Counted from the stretch's first letter, positions 49,820-60,834 are shown. The stretch: DNA of 64,000 bases from Microvirga makkahensis (GCF_009830105.1 NZ_WURB01000008.1:186001-250000), one strand, 5' to 3'. Program-made: numbers and translations. Notes: generated from the letters alone by a model not told the origin.

Positions 49820-51138
49820 CACGTCCTCTCAAGGTGGGCATCGCCGGCCTCGGCACCGTCGGCGCCTCGGTTATTCGGATCCTCGAGCGCCGGAACGAGA
49901 CCGTCGCCCAGAGGGGTGGGCGGCCTGTCGAGGTCGCGGCCGTGTCGGCGCGGGACCGGTCGAAGGATCGCGGCGTCGATGTCTCCCGCTTCACCTGGTT
50001 CGACGATCCTGTGGACCTTGCCCGGTCGGCGGATGTCGATTGCGTGGTCGAACTGGTCGGCGGTGCCGACGGGACTGCCCTGGAGGTGGTCCGGACGGCT
50101 CTCATGCAGGGCAAGCACGTGGTCACGGCCAACAAGGCCCTGCTCGCCAAGCACGGGCTCGACCTTGCGCAACTCGCGGAAGACAAGGGCGGATCCATCG
50201 CCTTCGAGGCATCGGTCGCCGGCGGAATTCCCATCATCAAGACCCTGCGGGAGGCTCTGCCGGGCAACAGGGTCTCGCGGCTATACGGCATTCTGAACGG
50301 CACCTGCAACTACATTCTCTCCCGCATGGAGCTGGAGGGGCTGACGTTCCAGGAGTGCCTCAAGGACGCGCAGCGCCTCGGCTACGCAGAGGCCGATCCG
50401 ACCTTCGACGTGGAAGGCTTCGATACGGCCCACAAGCTCGCGATCCTCACGAGCCTCGCCTTCGGCACCAGGATTGACGCCGAAGCGATCTATGTAGAGG
50501 GGATCTCCTCCATTACCCCTCTCGACCTCGCCATGGCGAAGGAGCTTGGTTTCCGCATCAAGCTGCTCGGGGTCGCCGAGCGTACGGAAACCGGCATCGA
50601 GCAGCGCGTGCATCCGACCATGGTGCCGAAGTCCTCGTCCATCGCGCAGGTCATGGGGGTTACGAACGCTATCACCATCGATGCCGATGCGGTGCGCGAG
50701 CTCACGCTGATCGGCCCCGGGGCCGGAGGGGATGCCACCGCCTCCGCCGTGGTGGCCGACATCGCAGACGTGGCCGCCGGTTTGGTCCAGCCGCTGTTCG
50801 GCAAGTCCGTCGATCAACTGGAAGGCGCTCCACGGGCTCCCATGCAGCGGCACGAGGGCGGCTATTACATTCGCCTGACGGTTCACGACCGGCCGGGGGT
50901 TGCCGCCGGTGTCGCCACGCGCATGGCCGAGGCGGATATCTCGCTCGAGAGCATCCTTCAGAAACGCTCCGAACTGGCGGCCACACAGGATCCCCATGGC
51001 CGCTCCGGGGCGCCCGTGTCCCTGGTCCTCATCACCTACGCGGCGACCGAGGCCTCGATCCGATCTGCGCTGGAGAAGATTTCGGGGGATGGTCTTATTG
51101 CCGAGCCGCCCCAAGTCATTCGCATCGAACGCGATTAA
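49816..51138 (+). CDS. hom: Homoserine dehydrogenase
   Basis: A 440-residue enzyme reducing aspartate semialdehyde to homoserine for threonine and methionine. N-terminal Rossmann domain KVGIAGLGTVGASVIRILER; HVVTANKALLAKHG; catalytic domain FEASVAGGIPIIKTLREALP, GILNGTCNYILSRM and GYAEADPTFDVEGFDTAHKL with catalytic Asp/Lys; C-terminal ACT domain (about 350-440) RLTVHDRPGVAAGVATRMAE for feedback control. The start is GTG with GGGAG upstream. Together with metY it covers two steps towards methionine. Confidence 0.95.
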   Translation: MTRPLKVGIAGLGTVGASVIRILERRNETVAQRGGRPVEVAAVSARDRSKDRGVDVSRFTWFDDPVDLARSADVDCVVELVGGADGTALEVVRTALMQGKHVVTANKALLAKHGLDLAQLAEDKGGSIAFEASVAGGIPIIKTLREALPGNRVSRLYGILNGTCNYILSRMELEGLTFQECLKDAQRLGYAEADPTFDVEGFDTAHKLAILTSLAFGTRIDAEAIYVEGISSITPLDLAMAKELGFRIKLLGVAERTETGIEQRVHPTMVPKSSSIAQVMGVTNAITIDADAVRELTLIGPGAGGDATASAVVADIADVAAGLVQPLFGKSVDQLEGAPRAPMQRHEGGYYIRLTVHDRPGVAAGVATRMAEADISLESILQKRSELAATQDPHGRSGAPVSLVLITYAATEASIRSALEKISGDGLIAEPPQVIRIERD

Positions 51139-51194
51139 ACATCAGGCGGGCGCATGCGCCTGCCCATCACCGTCAAGAGGGAGACGTCACGTCC

Positions 51195-52193
51195 ATGTCG
51201 CAAGGCATTACCGTCCAACCGGGGCAAATCATCGAGCGCATCCTGACCATGGAACTCGTCCGCGTCACCGAGCGCGCGGCGGTGGCCTCGGCCCGGCTGC
51301 GGGGACGCGGCAATGAAAAGGCGGCGGATCAAGCCGCCGTGGACGCCATGCGCCGCGAGCTCAACAAGCTTCCCATCGACGGCACCGTGGTGATCGGCGA
51401 GGGTGAGCGCGACGAGGCTCCGATGCTCTTCATCGGCGAGAAGGTCGGCAACAAACAGGGCCCGAAGGTGGACATCGCCGTCGATCCGCTGGAGGGCACC
51501 ACCCTCTGCGCCAAGGACATGCCGGGCTCGATCGCCGTCATGGCCATGGCCGAGGCCGGTACGCTGTTGGCGGCCCCGGACGTCTACATGCACAAGATCG
51601 CCGTCGGACCGGGCTACCCGGCCGGCGTGGTCGATCTCGATGCGTCCCCGGAAGATAACATCCATGCCCTCGCGAAGGCGAAGGGCGTGAAACCGAACGA
51701 GATCAACTGCCTGGTGCTCGACCGTCCGCGCCACGCGGAACTGATCGCCGCTATCCGCAAGACGGGGGCCGGCGTCCGCCTGATCAGCGATGGCGACGTG
51801 GCGGGCGTGATCTTCACGACGAAGCCGGCCGATACGGGCATCGACATGTATCTCGGCATCGGCGCCGCGCCTGAGGGCGTTCTCGCGGCTGGCGCGCTGC
51901 GCTGCATCGGCGGCCAGATGCAGGGCCGTCTCATCCTCGACACAGAGGAGAAGCGTTCCCGCGCCTTCCAGATGGGCGTGACCGACCCGAACAAGAAGTA
52001 CGACATGAAAGACCTCGCCCGCGGCGACGTGATCGTGGCGGCGACCGGCGTGACCGATGGAGCGCTCCTCAAGGGCGTTCATTTCGGCAAGGAGGTGATC
52101 ACGACGGAGACCGTCGTGTACCGCTCCGCTACCGGAACGGTGCGCCGCATCCACGGCGAGCACCGCGAGTTCGCGAAATTCCACCTCGAGTAA
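51195..52193 (+). CDS. glpX: Class II fructose-1,6-bisphosphatase
   Basis: A 332-residue GlpX-type phosphatase for gluconeogenesis. Metal and substrate motifs: VIGEGERDEAPMLFIGE, DIAVDPLEGTTLCAKDMPGS, PGYPAGVVDLDASPEDN, LISDGDVAGVIF, GIGAAPEGVLAAGALRCIGG. Length is normal. It follows hom by 56 bases, an arrangement (hom-glpX-recJ) common in alphaproteobacteria. GAGGGAGACGTCACGTCC precedes the ATG. Confidence 0.96.
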   Translation: MSQGITVQPGQIIERILTMELVRVTERAAVASARLRGRGNEKAADQAAVDAMRRELNKLPIDGTVVIGEGERDEAPMLFIGEKVGNKQGPKVDIAVDPLEGTTLCAKDMPGSIAVMAMAEAGTLLAAPDVYMHKIAVGPGYPAGVVDLDASPEDNIHALAKAKGVKPNEINCLVLDRPRHAELIAAIRKTGAGVRLISDGDVAGVIFTTKPADTGIDMYLGIGAAPEGVLAAGALRCIGGQMQGRLILDTEEKRSRAFQMGVTDPNKKYDMKDLARGDVIVAATGVTDGALLKGVHFGKEVITTETVVYRSATGTVRRIHGEHREFAKFHLE

Positions 52194-52220
52194 GGGTTCG
52201 CAATCGAAACAGGATACCTG

Positions 52221-52243
52221 GTCCCCGGGCTCGCTCCGGGGAC
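52221..52243 (+). terminator. Stem-loop after glpX
   Basis: GTCCCCGG/CCGGGGAC 8-bp stem with a 7-base loop; weak T-tract, so partial termination is possible. Confidence 0.5.
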
Positions 52244-52280
52244 TTCCGTTTGAAGGCAAAGCTTCCCGAGGTGCACTGAG

Positions 52281-52721
52281 ATGATCCAAATCCGACCCTT
52301 CAGCCCTGAAGACCGGCCCGCGTGGGAACCCCTGTGGCAGGGCTATCTCAGCTTCTACAGATCCGCCCTTCCGGCTGGCGTCACGGACGTCACATGGCGG
52401 CGCCTCAACGATCCTGCAGAGCCGATGCACGGTCTCGCGGCCCTTCTCGATGGCAAGATCGTCGGGATCGTGCATTACCTCTATCATCGGTCCACCTGGA
52501 CCGTGGGCGATTACTGCTACTTGCAAGATCTCTTCACCTCAGAGGAGGCACGAGGGCGTGGCGTCGGGCGTGCCTTGATCGAGGCCGTTTACCAGCGGGC
52601 GCAGGCTGATGGGGCGAGCCGGGTCTATTGGCTGACGCACGAGACGAATGCAGCAGCCCAGGCGCTCTACGACAAGGTGGCCTCCCGCAGCGGCTTCATT
52701 CAATATCGCCGAGTGTTTTGA
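52281..52721 (+). CDS. GNAT family N-acetyltransferase
   Basis: A 146-residue acetyl-CoA-dependent acyltransferase. The acetyl-CoA loop is EEARGRGVGRALIEAVYQRA (Q/R-x-x-G-x-G/A), with preceding strand GDYCYLQDLFTSEEA and C-terminal THETNAAAQALYDKVASRSG. Substrate unknown. It is inserted between glpX and recJ in the same direction, 28 bases before recJ. GGTGCACTGAG gives a modest ribosome site. Confidence 0.88.
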   Translation: MIQIRPFSPEDRPAWEPLWQGYLSFYRSALPAGVTDVTWRRLNDPAEPMHGLAALLDGKIVGIVHYLYHRSTWTVGDYCYLQDLFTSEEARGRGVGRALIEAVYQRAQADGASRVYWLTHETNAAAQALYDKVASRSGFIQYRRVF

Positions 52722-52748
52722 CCACATTTCGCGGTTAAGAGTCACAGC

Positions 52749-54560
52749 GTGACCGAATCATCGCCGATTGCCCTGCCGAAACCGTTCCTGGGGGTGACCC
52801 ATTCCGCCCTTGGCCGCACCTGGGTCGAGCGCTGCAGCGCCGCCCAGAGCACGATTGCGCTCGCAATAGCTCAGACCCATGGCGTGCCGGACATCCTGGC
52901 GCGGGTGCTTGCCGGGCGCGGCGTCGGCATCCATGAGACGGAAGGGTTTCTCAATCCCCGCCTGCGGGATCTGATGCCGGATCCGCATGTGCTGACCGAC
53001 ATGGAGAGAGCGGCCAGCCGGCTGGCGGACTCGGTCATACGGAGAGAAAAGGTCGCCATCTTCGGCGATTACGATGTGGACGGTGCCTGCAGCGCGGCTC
53101 TTCTGGCCGAATACCTGCGCGCGTGCGCCATTTCCTACACGATCCATATTCCGGACAGAATCACGGAGGGTTATGGCCCGAACATCGACGCCATCCGGGC
53201 GCTGAAGGAGCAGGGGGCCGACATTCTGGTAACGGTCGATTGCGGCACGGCGAGCATCGAACCACTCGCGGAGGCGAAGCGCCTCGGCCTCGATCCTCTC
53301 GTTCTCGACCATCACCAGGCGCCCGAGCGGCTCCCCGAGGCGCTCGCAATCGTCAACCCGAACCGGCAGGACGATCTCTCCGGCCTGGGCCATCTCTGCG
53401 CGGCCGGTGTGGTGTTTCTCTTCCTCGTCGCCCTCAACCGGGTCTTGCGGGCACAGGGCTTCTTCCAGAACCGGCGCGAGCCGGACCTGATGGGCAGCCT
53501 CGATCTCGTCGCCCTCGCCACCGTGGCGGACGTGGTTCCTCTCATCGGCTTGAATCGCGCCTTCGTACGCCAGGGACTCGCCGTCATGCGAAGCCGCCGC
53601 CGCTTGGGTTTGGCGGCGCTTCTGGATACGGCCGGGCTGACGGGCGCTCCGGAATGCTGGCATCTCGGCTATCTCGTCGGGCCCCGCATCAATGCGGGCG
53701 GACGCATCGGCGATGCGGCGCTGGGATCGCGCCTTCTGCTGACGGAAGATCCGGTTCAGGCAGGCCGGATCGCCGGCGAACTCGACCGGCTGAACCGGGA
53801 GCGGCAGGCCATAGAGGTGGTGGCGGTACAGGAGGCCGAGGCCCAGGCCATGATGGCGCTCGAGAAGGCGCCCGATCAGGCCGTGCTCGTCACCGCTTCC
53901 GCCGAGTGGCATCCAGGCATCGTCGGACTCATTTCCGCCCGCACCAAGGAGCGCTTCCGGCGCCCCGCCTTCGCTTTCACCCTCAACCCCGACGGGACCG
54001 CCACGGGTTCGGGGCGTTCCGTGCCCGGGGTCGATCTGGGCCACGCCGTCCGCGCAGCGGTGGAGGTGGGTCTCGCCATCAAGGGGGGTGGGCACACGAT
54101 GGCGGCTGGCGTGACGATCCGGGCCCAGGACCTTGACCGTTTTCTCGCTTTCATCACGGACAAGCTGAGCGAACCCGTCAGCACCATGCGCCTGAACGAT
54201 CGTTTCCCCATCGATGCCACGCTCACGGCGGCTGGCGCGCAACCCGCGCTCGTGACGGCCCTGGAGCGGGCAGGGCCGTTCGGTTCAGGGCAGCCGGAAC
54301 CCATGTTCGTGTTTCCACAGCATCGCGTTATCGAGGCGAGGGAGGTCGGCAGCGGCGGGCATATGCGGGTGAAACTGCGCGGCGGCGACGGCAGCTTCAT
54401 CGGTGGAATCGCTTTCCGCGCGGCGGGACAGCCTCTTGGAAATGCGCTCTCCGGCGCGATCGGAAACACGCTCCACGTGGCGGGGACGCTGTCCATCGAC
54501 CGATGGGGTGGTCAGGAAAAGGCCGAGTTGCGCATCATGGATGCGGCGAGGCCTGAATAA
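52749..54560 (+). CDS. recJ: Single-stranded-DNA exonuclease RecJ
   Basis: A 603-residue 5'-3' ssDNA exonuclease for recombination and mismatch repair. DHH phosphoesterase motifs: IFGDYDVDGACSAALLAEYL, VTVDCGTAS, VLDHHQAPERLPEALAIVNP, LGHLCAAGVVFLF and DLVALATVADVVPLIGLN. DHHA1 domain: VLVTASAEWHPGIVGLISAR, GSGRSVPGVDL and IKGGGHTMAAGVTI. The C-terminal OB fold ends with ELRIMDAARPE. The start is GTG. Complete and apparently functional. Confidence 0.96.
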   Translation: MTESSPIALPKPFLGVTHSALGRTWVERCSAAQSTIALAIAQTHGVPDILARVLAGRGVGIHETEGFLNPRLRDLMPDPHVLTDMERAASRLADSVIRREKVAIFGDYDVDGACSAALLAEYLRACAISYTIHIPDRITEGYGPNIDAIRALKEQGADILVTVDCGTASIEPLAEAKRLGLDPLVLDHHQAPERLPEALAIVNPNRQDDLSGLGHLCAAGVVFLFLVALNRVLRAQGFFQNRREPDLMGSLDLVALATVADVVPLIGLNRAFVRQGLAVMRSRRRLGLAALLDTAGLTGAPECWHLGYLVGPRINAGGRIGDAALGSRLLLTEDPVQAGRIAGELDRLNRERQAIEVVAVQEAEAQAMMALEKAPDQAVLVTASAEWHPGIVGLISARTKERFRRPAFAFTLNPDGTATGSGRSVPGVDLGHAVRAAVEVGLAIKGGGHTMAAGVTIRAQDLDRFLAFITDKLSEPVSTMRLNDRFPIDATLTAAGAQPALVTALERAGPFGSGQPEPMFVFPQHRVIEAREVGSGGHMRVKLRGGDGSFIGGIAFRAAGQPLGNALSGAIGNTLHVAGTLSIDRWGGQEKAELRIMDAARPE

Positions 54561-54639
54561 TTCGAAACTGACGCTTGCGGTGCGTCAAGAACCCATCTAT
54601 ATGTCCGCCCACTTCAGGGGCGACGCCCCGAAGCACCGC

Positions 54640-54714
54640 GCGCCCTTCGTCTATCGGTTAGGACATCTGCCTTTCACGCAGAAAAGAGGGGTTCGACTCC
54701 CCTAGGGCGCGCCA
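54640..54714 (+). tRNA. tRNA-Glu (anticodon UUC)
   Basis: Cloverleaf visible: acceptor GCGCCCT/AGGGCGC, anticodon arm TCTGC-CTTTCAC-GCAGA with TTC anticodon, T-arm GGGG-TTCGACT-CCCC, discriminator G and encoded CCA at 54712-54714. The D-arm reads CGTCTATCGGTTAGGACA. Only tRNA in the window. Confidence 0.95.
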
Positions 54715-55344
54715 CTTTTCTCCATTCATTGGCTGCATCGATTTCAAGGCCGAGGGTGGTTCTCGATCCGCCCGCCAATCTCCTCAGATTGTGTCCCGAA
54801 CGATTTGCTGTTCTCACTCCCTTTGTGATGGCCGATTAGAACCTGCGACAGGTAACTATCCGAAAATGAATGTGTGTGAGGGCCGGTTTGACGGGTGGGA
54901 AACTCGGAATCACCGCCCTTGGCGATGGCCTCCTCTCTCATTGCCATAATCAAGCTGGCGCTCCCCGGCCCAACAGTCGATCCAGGCAAGGTTCAGAAGG
55001 GATCCCGAAATAGCCTCTCCTGCTGCTCGGTCAGCATATGGTCATACCGCGGGCCTAACTCAGGCGAACTTCCCGAGGAATGGGTGACCCATTGTTTGCC
55101 GAGTTGCTCAAGCAGCGGAAGCCTCAGAGAGGTTTTGGCGTTCGCATCATCCGCCGCTTGGGGCATAGTGCTGATCTTGCTTCCCGTGCAGGGCCGCCGC
55201 TGTACCGGATTTCCCACGTGCCGCCCCAAAGTGTTGAAATGAGAGGGGGGACATCTAGATAAGGGCGCTGAACTGCACAGCTTGCATCCAGCACCCGGAG
55301 CAAGCAGCCCCTACCGACCAATCCTTCGATTGCATGGAGCGCCT
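54715..55344. other. 630-base region after tRNA-Glu with no supported gene
   Basis: Open frames on both strands are short and unlike known proteins. Sequence character (mixed GC, poor codon bias) differs from the neighbouring recJ. Position directly 3' of a tRNA, followed by a signalling pair, is typical of an old integration site, but I see no integrase and no repeated tRNA end. Confidence 0.4.
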
Positions 55345-56166
55345 ATGTCCGCCGTTCTTCAACGACACAACGTAAAGGTATTGGGCCAGGGTCAGCAACC
55401 CATGGTCTTGGCCCATGGCTATGGCTGTGACCAGAATATGTGGCGCTTCATCACCCCTGCTTTTGAGGACCGGTACAAAATCGTTCTTTTCGACCATGTC
55501 GGACACGGGCAGTCGGATGCCGCGACCTTCGACAGAACAAGATACGGTAGTCTCGATGGTTATGCGGAAGATGTCCTGGCGATCTGCCGTGAGCTGGACC
55601 TGAAGGACGTGATCTTCGTCGGTCATTCGGTCAGTGCGATGATCGGGGTTCTGGCAGCTGTCCGGGAGCCGGAGCGGTTCGCCCGTCTGGTGCTGATTGG
55701 TCCATCCCCGTGCTACATCAACGACGGCGACTACGTAGGCGGCTTCAAGCGGGAAGACATTGAGGGCCTGCTCGATTTCCTCGACAGCAATCACCTCGGC
55801 TGGTCCAGCACCATGGCCCCGGTCATTATGGGCAACCCGGACCGGCCGGAACTCGGCGAGGAACTCACCAATAGCTTCTGCCGCACCGACCCGGAAATCG
55901 CCAAGCATTTCGCCCGTGTGACGTTCCTCTCCGATAACAGAGCGGATCTGCCCAGATTGGCAAAGAAGGCGCTCATCCTCCAATGCTCTCACGATGTCAT
56001 TGCACCGGAGGCGGTTGGGCGCTACATGCATCAGAACCTTCCGGGCAGCGAGTTCGTCCTGCTGAGGGCAACAGGGCACTGCCCGAACCTGAGTGCGCCA
56101 GAGGAGACGATTGCCGCCATGGAAGCCTTCCTGCGCGATCCTGCGCCAGCAAAGGCAGTCGCCTAG
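55345..56166 (+). CDS. RsbQ-like alpha/beta hydrolase
   Basis: A 273-residue alpha/beta hydrolase of the RsbQ/D14/KAI2 group. Family features: VLAHGYGCDQNMWRFITPAF, IVLFDHVGHGQSD, nucleophile in VGHSVSAMIGVLAA (Ser), Asp in LQCSHDVIAPEAVG and His in RATGHCPNLSAPEETIAAME. In Bacillus, RsbQ binds a hydrophobic molecule and is required by the PAS phosphatase RsbP; plant relatives are strigolactone/karrikin receptors. Here it immediately precedes and touches a PAS histidine kinase gene (TAGTG junction), so it is probably the ligand-handling partner. GGAGCG lies before ATG 55345. Confidence 0.9.
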   Translation: MSAVLQRHNVKVLGQGQQPMVLAHGYGCDQNMWRFITPAFEDRYKIVLFDHVGHGQSDAATFDRTRYGSLDGYAEDVLAICRELDLKDVIFVGHSVSAMIGVLAAVREPERFARLVLIGPSPCYINDGDYVGGFKREDIEGLLDFLDSNHLGWSSTMAPVIMGNPDRPELGEELTNSFCRTDPEIAKHFARVTFLSDNRADLPRLAKKALILQCSHDVIAPEAVGRYMHQNLPGSEFVLLRATGHCPNLSAPEETIAAMEAFLRDPAPAKAVA

Positions 56167-56171
56167 TGAAA

Positions 56172-57836
<1,665 letters not shown>

Positions 57837-58245
57837 GCGTCCATGGCGGAGAAGCTCAGCAGATGCCACCAAGCTGACGTCCAGGCTGGCCTGTGTTTCG
57901 GGACCGATCGCGCCGCTCACATGGGCTGCTCTGGTGGTTGATGTGTGACTCTCGGATACTGCCGCGTGAGGCCTCTCGATGGCCTTATGGCTCCCAACAC
58001 TTCCCCTTTCCGGATCATGCTTGAAGGCAGGGGGAAGCCTCTGTTTCCCCCAATAGTCTCCCGTGGCATCATCGATCCTTCATAGCCCTGACGGCACAAC
58101 CCTTCTCCAGAAGCCGGTCATCTACCAGAGCATCGAGGGGGAGCGCTCCTCGGCAACGTCAACGAACACCCTGTCCTTAGCCCTACCTGGGGTCTCAAGC
58201 CAGGTTGGGCCCGCGCGTATTTGGACCTGCGGAGCGCTAACATCC
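57837..58245. other. 409-base region without a supported gene
   Basis: Holds a stem-loop GGGGGAA-GCCTCTGT-TTCCCCC (58030-58051) with no T-run. Short open frames lack ribosome sites and recognisable products. Low coding character. Confidence 0.4.
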
Positions 58246-58554
58246 TCAGATCGGGCTGCCTTTGGCCTTCGTCACCATTTCCCAGTTGTCGCCGGCCGCG
58301 ATCAGACAGGCTTTGCCGTCCGGCATGGTCATCACCATCGACCAGGTTCCCGCCTGCGAGGCGAAGACCTCCAGCACTTGGCCCGGCTGCGATAGACCGA
58401 TGCCGACGGGATCCTCCTTGTACCGATCAGCGAGCAGCTTCACGAGTTCATGGCGCGGCCCGCACGACGCCTGGGCCTGGGCGGAGCTTTCGGCAGGAAT
58501 CAGAAGGAGGGAGCAGCCGAGAACAGACAGCACGGCAAGGGATCGATGGATCAT
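58246..58554 (-). CDS. Small periplasmic protein, unknown function
   Basis: A 102-residue exported protein: signal peptide MIHRSLAVLSVLGCSLLLIP with cleavage after SSAQA. The mature part reads CGPRHELVKLLADRYKEDPV, GIGLSQPGQVLEVFASQAGT, WSMVMTMPDGKACLIAAGDN WEMV. The same layout occurs in uncharacterised alphaproteobacterial proteins in which two Cys and a 'W...MP.G..C....G..W' block are conserved. TTAGGATG precedes ATG 58554, so the upstream ATG at 58581 is not used. Confidence 0.75.
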   Translation of the reverse strand: MIHRSLAVLSVLGCSLLLIPAESSAQAQASCGPRHELVKLLADRYKEDPVGIGLSQPGQVLEVFASQAGTWSMVMTMPDGKACLIAAGDNWEMVTKAKGSPI

Positions 58555-58772
58555 GGCACATCCTAACCGGTTTTCCCGCATGAACCCTTGGCGTGTCCTT
58601 CAACGCGTGAGACTTCAAAAAGGCTCCATGCGGCCGGTTCAGCCAAATTGTGCTGTAGAACTTGGCCTTAAGCCAAGATTCCGGTGTCAAAGGGAGGCGC
58701 GCTGGCGTTACAGTGAACCTGCCGAAGCCAAAGGCGTTTTCCCGCCGTCTCCCTCTTCTCGAGCGTTTCGCC

Positions 58773-59006
58773 ATGCCTCGTTTTTTCTTCAACATCCGCG
58801 ACGGTTACGATGTCGACGAGGATGATGAAGGCATTGAGCTGCCCGATCTCGAAGCCGCTCGTGCCGAAGCCATCGCTACCGTCGAGGAATTGCGCGACGA
58901 GCTGAGCGATGCGGGCAATATCGAACTTGAGATCGTGGATGAGACGGGGCGTCGCTTGCTGACGGTCCCGTTCTTCCGCGGAGGGCGTGGCGGCAAGCGA
59001 CGCTAA
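58773..59006 (+). CDS. DUF6894 family protein
   Basis: A 77-residue acidic protein with the N-terminal signature MPRFFFNIRDGYDVDEDDEG and IELPDLEAARAEAIATVEEL, then IELEIVDETGRRLLTVPFF. This small alpha/beta domain is very frequent in Methylobacteriaceae and Bradyrhizobium, often in several copies per genome; function is unknown. The Gly/Arg tail may bind nucleic acid, but that is a guess. A perfect terminator follows. Confidence 0.85.
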   Translation: MPRFFFNIRDGYDVDEDDEGIELPDLEAARAEAIATVEELRDELSDAGNIELEIVDETGRRLLTVPFFRGGRGGKRR

Positions 59007-59021
59007 GGCCCCCTGCAAGAG

Positions 59022-59045
59022 AAAGCCCGGCATGTGCCGGGCTTT
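59022..59045. terminator. Bidirectional terminator
   Basis: Perfect 10-bp stem AAAGCCCGGC/GCCGGGCTTT with an ATGT loop, between the convergent DUF6894 and small secreted protein genes. The A and T ends supply U-runs in both directions. Confidence 0.85.
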
Positions 59046-59064
59046 GCCTTCCGATCAGGTGCGG

Positions 59065-59316
59065 TCAGCACTCGGTTGTCCGTTTCGTGGTCGTGTCACC
59101 GAATTCGTCGGTCTTCTGCTTGGTCTCGGTCGTGCAGCCGACACCGGAATCGGTTGTCACCGTCGTGGAGGAGGTCGTGCTCGGCTCACGCTTCTGCTCG
59201 ATCGTGGTCTTGCTGCCGAGGATGCCTTCCTCCTTCTTGATCGTTGTAGTGGTATCCTGCGCGAAAGCAGCCGTGCTCAGGACAGAGGCGGCCAGGACGA
59301 ATGCCAGTTTGTTCAT
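59065..59316 (-). CDS. Small Thr-rich secreted protein
   Basis: An 83-residue exported protein: signal MNKLAFVLAASVLSTAAFAQ, then a Thr/Lys-rich mature part of about 63 residues (DTTTTIKKEEGILGSKTTIE, STTSSTTVTTDSGVGC) with two Cys, one at the very end. Low complexity suggests an extended, possibly surface-associated polypeptide. AGGAGTTCCGAGC before the ATG gives a clear start. Family not recognised. Confidence 0.72.
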   Translation of the reverse strand: MNKLAFVLAASVLSTAAFAQDTTTTIKKEEGILGSKTTIEQKREPSTTSSTTVTTDSGVGCTTETKQKTDEFGDTTTKRTTEC

Positions 59317-59724
59317 GCTCGGAACTCCTATTCAGCCTTTGCCGTGTGAACGCCGACGGTACGTGGCGGTTCCTGCAGGGAAATGGGTCCTTCGAGCATC
59401 GCGCAGCCCTTGGGGTCCGCATCAGTGATCGGAAGGACCGCGTCATCGGTCCCCAGGGCTACGTTGGTGAAAAGGTGATCCGGTTTTCCGCCGGCTCCTC
59501 CACGTCGTCACCGGGCCTGGGGCGATGATGCCGATGGATGAAAAGCGCAGCTCCATCAAAAGCAAGATGGCCGGGATTGATCTCCGGATCAAATCCTGGA
59601 CGGCCATGACACGGTGTCCTGGCGCATCATGCGGACCCGAAAGGCCGCAGTGAAAGAAACTCTCGTCCTGGGAGGAAACCCCGGATTCGCGCCAAAAGGA
59701 CGGGTCCTTTTCACGTCCGATCCT
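59317..59724. other. 408-base gap including a dispersed repeat
   Basis: Contains dispersed palindromic repeat copy 4 (59564-59640) and otherwise no supported gene. Confidence 0.45.
59564..59640. repeat. Dispersed palindromic repeat, copy 4
   Basis: Contains GATGGCCGGGATTGATCTCC and, after a short gap, GGACGGCCATGACACGG, a diverged form of the GGCCGG/CCGGCC module with the GGCCATGAC border shared with copies 2 and 3. Confidence 0.55.
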
Positions 59725-60351
59725 TCAGCCCGAACGGAGATCCTTCCATGCGGATGCAAAGGCGCGTGCATTGCGCGCGATATCCTCGATGGTCATGGCC
59801 GGCGTGAAGAGGGCGGAGCCGAGACCGAAGCCATTGGCGCCGGCATCCACATAGGGCTTCATGTTGCCGGGCCTGATGCCGCCGACGGGCAGAACGACGG
59901 CGTCTTTCGGCAACACGGCCCGCCAGGCCTTTAGCACCGCCGGAGGAATGCCTTCAGCCGGAAAGATCTTGATTGCATCGGCTCGGGCCTTCAGTGCCGC
60001 GAATGCCTCCGTCGGCGTGGCGACGCCCGGCATGCACATCATGCCATGCTCCTTGGCACGCAGGATCACATCGGGGTCACCGTGCGGCATGACGATGAGC
60101 TTGCCGCCCACGTCGCGGATGCCATCGACCTGCTCCGGGTCGAGGACAGTTCCCGCGCCGACAAGGACGTCGCCCGGCATGGTCCTCGCCAGGGTTTCGA
60201 TGCTTCGGAACGGATCCGGCGAGTTCAGAGGAACCTCGATGACGCGAAAACCGGTTTCGACCAAAGCCATGCCGACTGCTTCGGCAGATTCGGGCCGTAA
60301 TCCACGAAGGATCGCGACCAGGGGAAGATCGGTCAGATAGCCTCGCAACAA
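59725..60351 (-). CDS. dgoA: 2-dehydro-3-deoxy-6-phosphogalactonate aldolase
   Basis: A 208-residue class I aldolase of the KDPG/KDPGal family, cleaving KDPGal to pyruvate and glyceraldehyde 3-phosphate (De Ley-Doudoroff galactose pathway). VAILRGLRPESAEAVGMALV; the catalytic Glu in RVIEVPLNSPDPFRSI; VLVGAGTVLDPEQV; Schiff-base Lys in ADAIKIFPAEGIPPAVLKA; VLPVGGIRPGNM. The NSPDPF and GI-PPAV signatures favour DgoA over KDPG aldolase Eda. The start is TTG with AGGTG nine bases upstream; an in-frame stop lies just before. No dgoK is adjacent. Confidence 0.9.
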   Translation of the reverse strand: MLRGYLTDLPLVAILRGLRPESAEAVGMALVETGFRVIEVPLNSPDPFRSIETLARTMPGDVLVGAGTVLDPEQVDGIRDVGGKLIVMPHGDPDVILRAKEHGMMCMPGVATPTEAFAALKARADAIKIFPAEGIPPAVLKAWRAVLPKDAVVLPVGGIRPGNMKPYVDAGANGFGLGSALFTPAMTIEDIARNARAFASAWKDLRSG

Positions 60352-60525
60352 AACAGCACCTCATATGAACGATCGCATCGAACCCTTGGACTTAACGCCG
60401 AAGTCGTGAGAGTTTTCCAGCCGCCGGGTCCTGTGTGCGGCTTTCAGCCTAGCCGTTCTTGGTTCTCAGCGGAATTCATGATCTGCCCGCGAAATGCGAA
60501 GAACGGATCCGGCCGTCGCGAAAGG

Positions 60526-60834
60526 TCAATTGCGCAGCGGTTCGCCGCAGGAAAACTCGGCCATGGCCAGGGGCAGGGCATGGGCGATGTAGCTCACCAC
60601 GCTACCGATGGTGTCACGCCCGCCGGAGGAACACTCGATAAACCAGTCTTCAAGGGCCAACCCCCCGTAGAGTTCTTCGATACCAGAGAAGAACTGCATG
60701 AGCTGTAACGAGTCGAACCGGAGGTCGCGGGTCAGGGACATTCCCATCTCGATTCGGGCAAGGCTGCCCTCGCTAATCCATTTGCAGAGGTCGACAACCT
60801 GACGCGCAATTTCCGCTTCTAAACGGTAAGTCAT
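60526..60834 (-). CDS. Orphan acyl-carrier-protein-like protein
   Basis: A 102-residue protein that fits an acyl carrier protein: helix I (AEIARQVVDLCKWI), then LTRDLRFDSLQLMQFFSGIE, where Asp-Ser-Leu is the phosphopantetheine attachment site at helix II, then LYGGLALEDWFIECSSGGRD and helix IV TIGSVVSYIAHAL. It is slightly longer than AcpP and less acidic. No ketosynthase, ligase or transferase lies nearby. An unusually AT-rich promoter region (60860-60910) precedes it. It might be partner of a dispersed or specialised acyl pathway. Confidence 0.65.
   Translation of the reverse strand: MTYRLEAEIARQVVDLCKWISEGSLARIEMGMSLTRDLRFDSLQLMQFFSGIEELYGGLALEDWFIECSSGGRDTIGSVVSYIAHALPLAMAEFSCGEPLRN

Noticed and set aside
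54715..55344. Integrated element with attachment repeats next to tRNA-Glu
   Set aside because: I could not find a second copy of the tRNA 3' end or an integrase in the window, so only the suggestive location remains.
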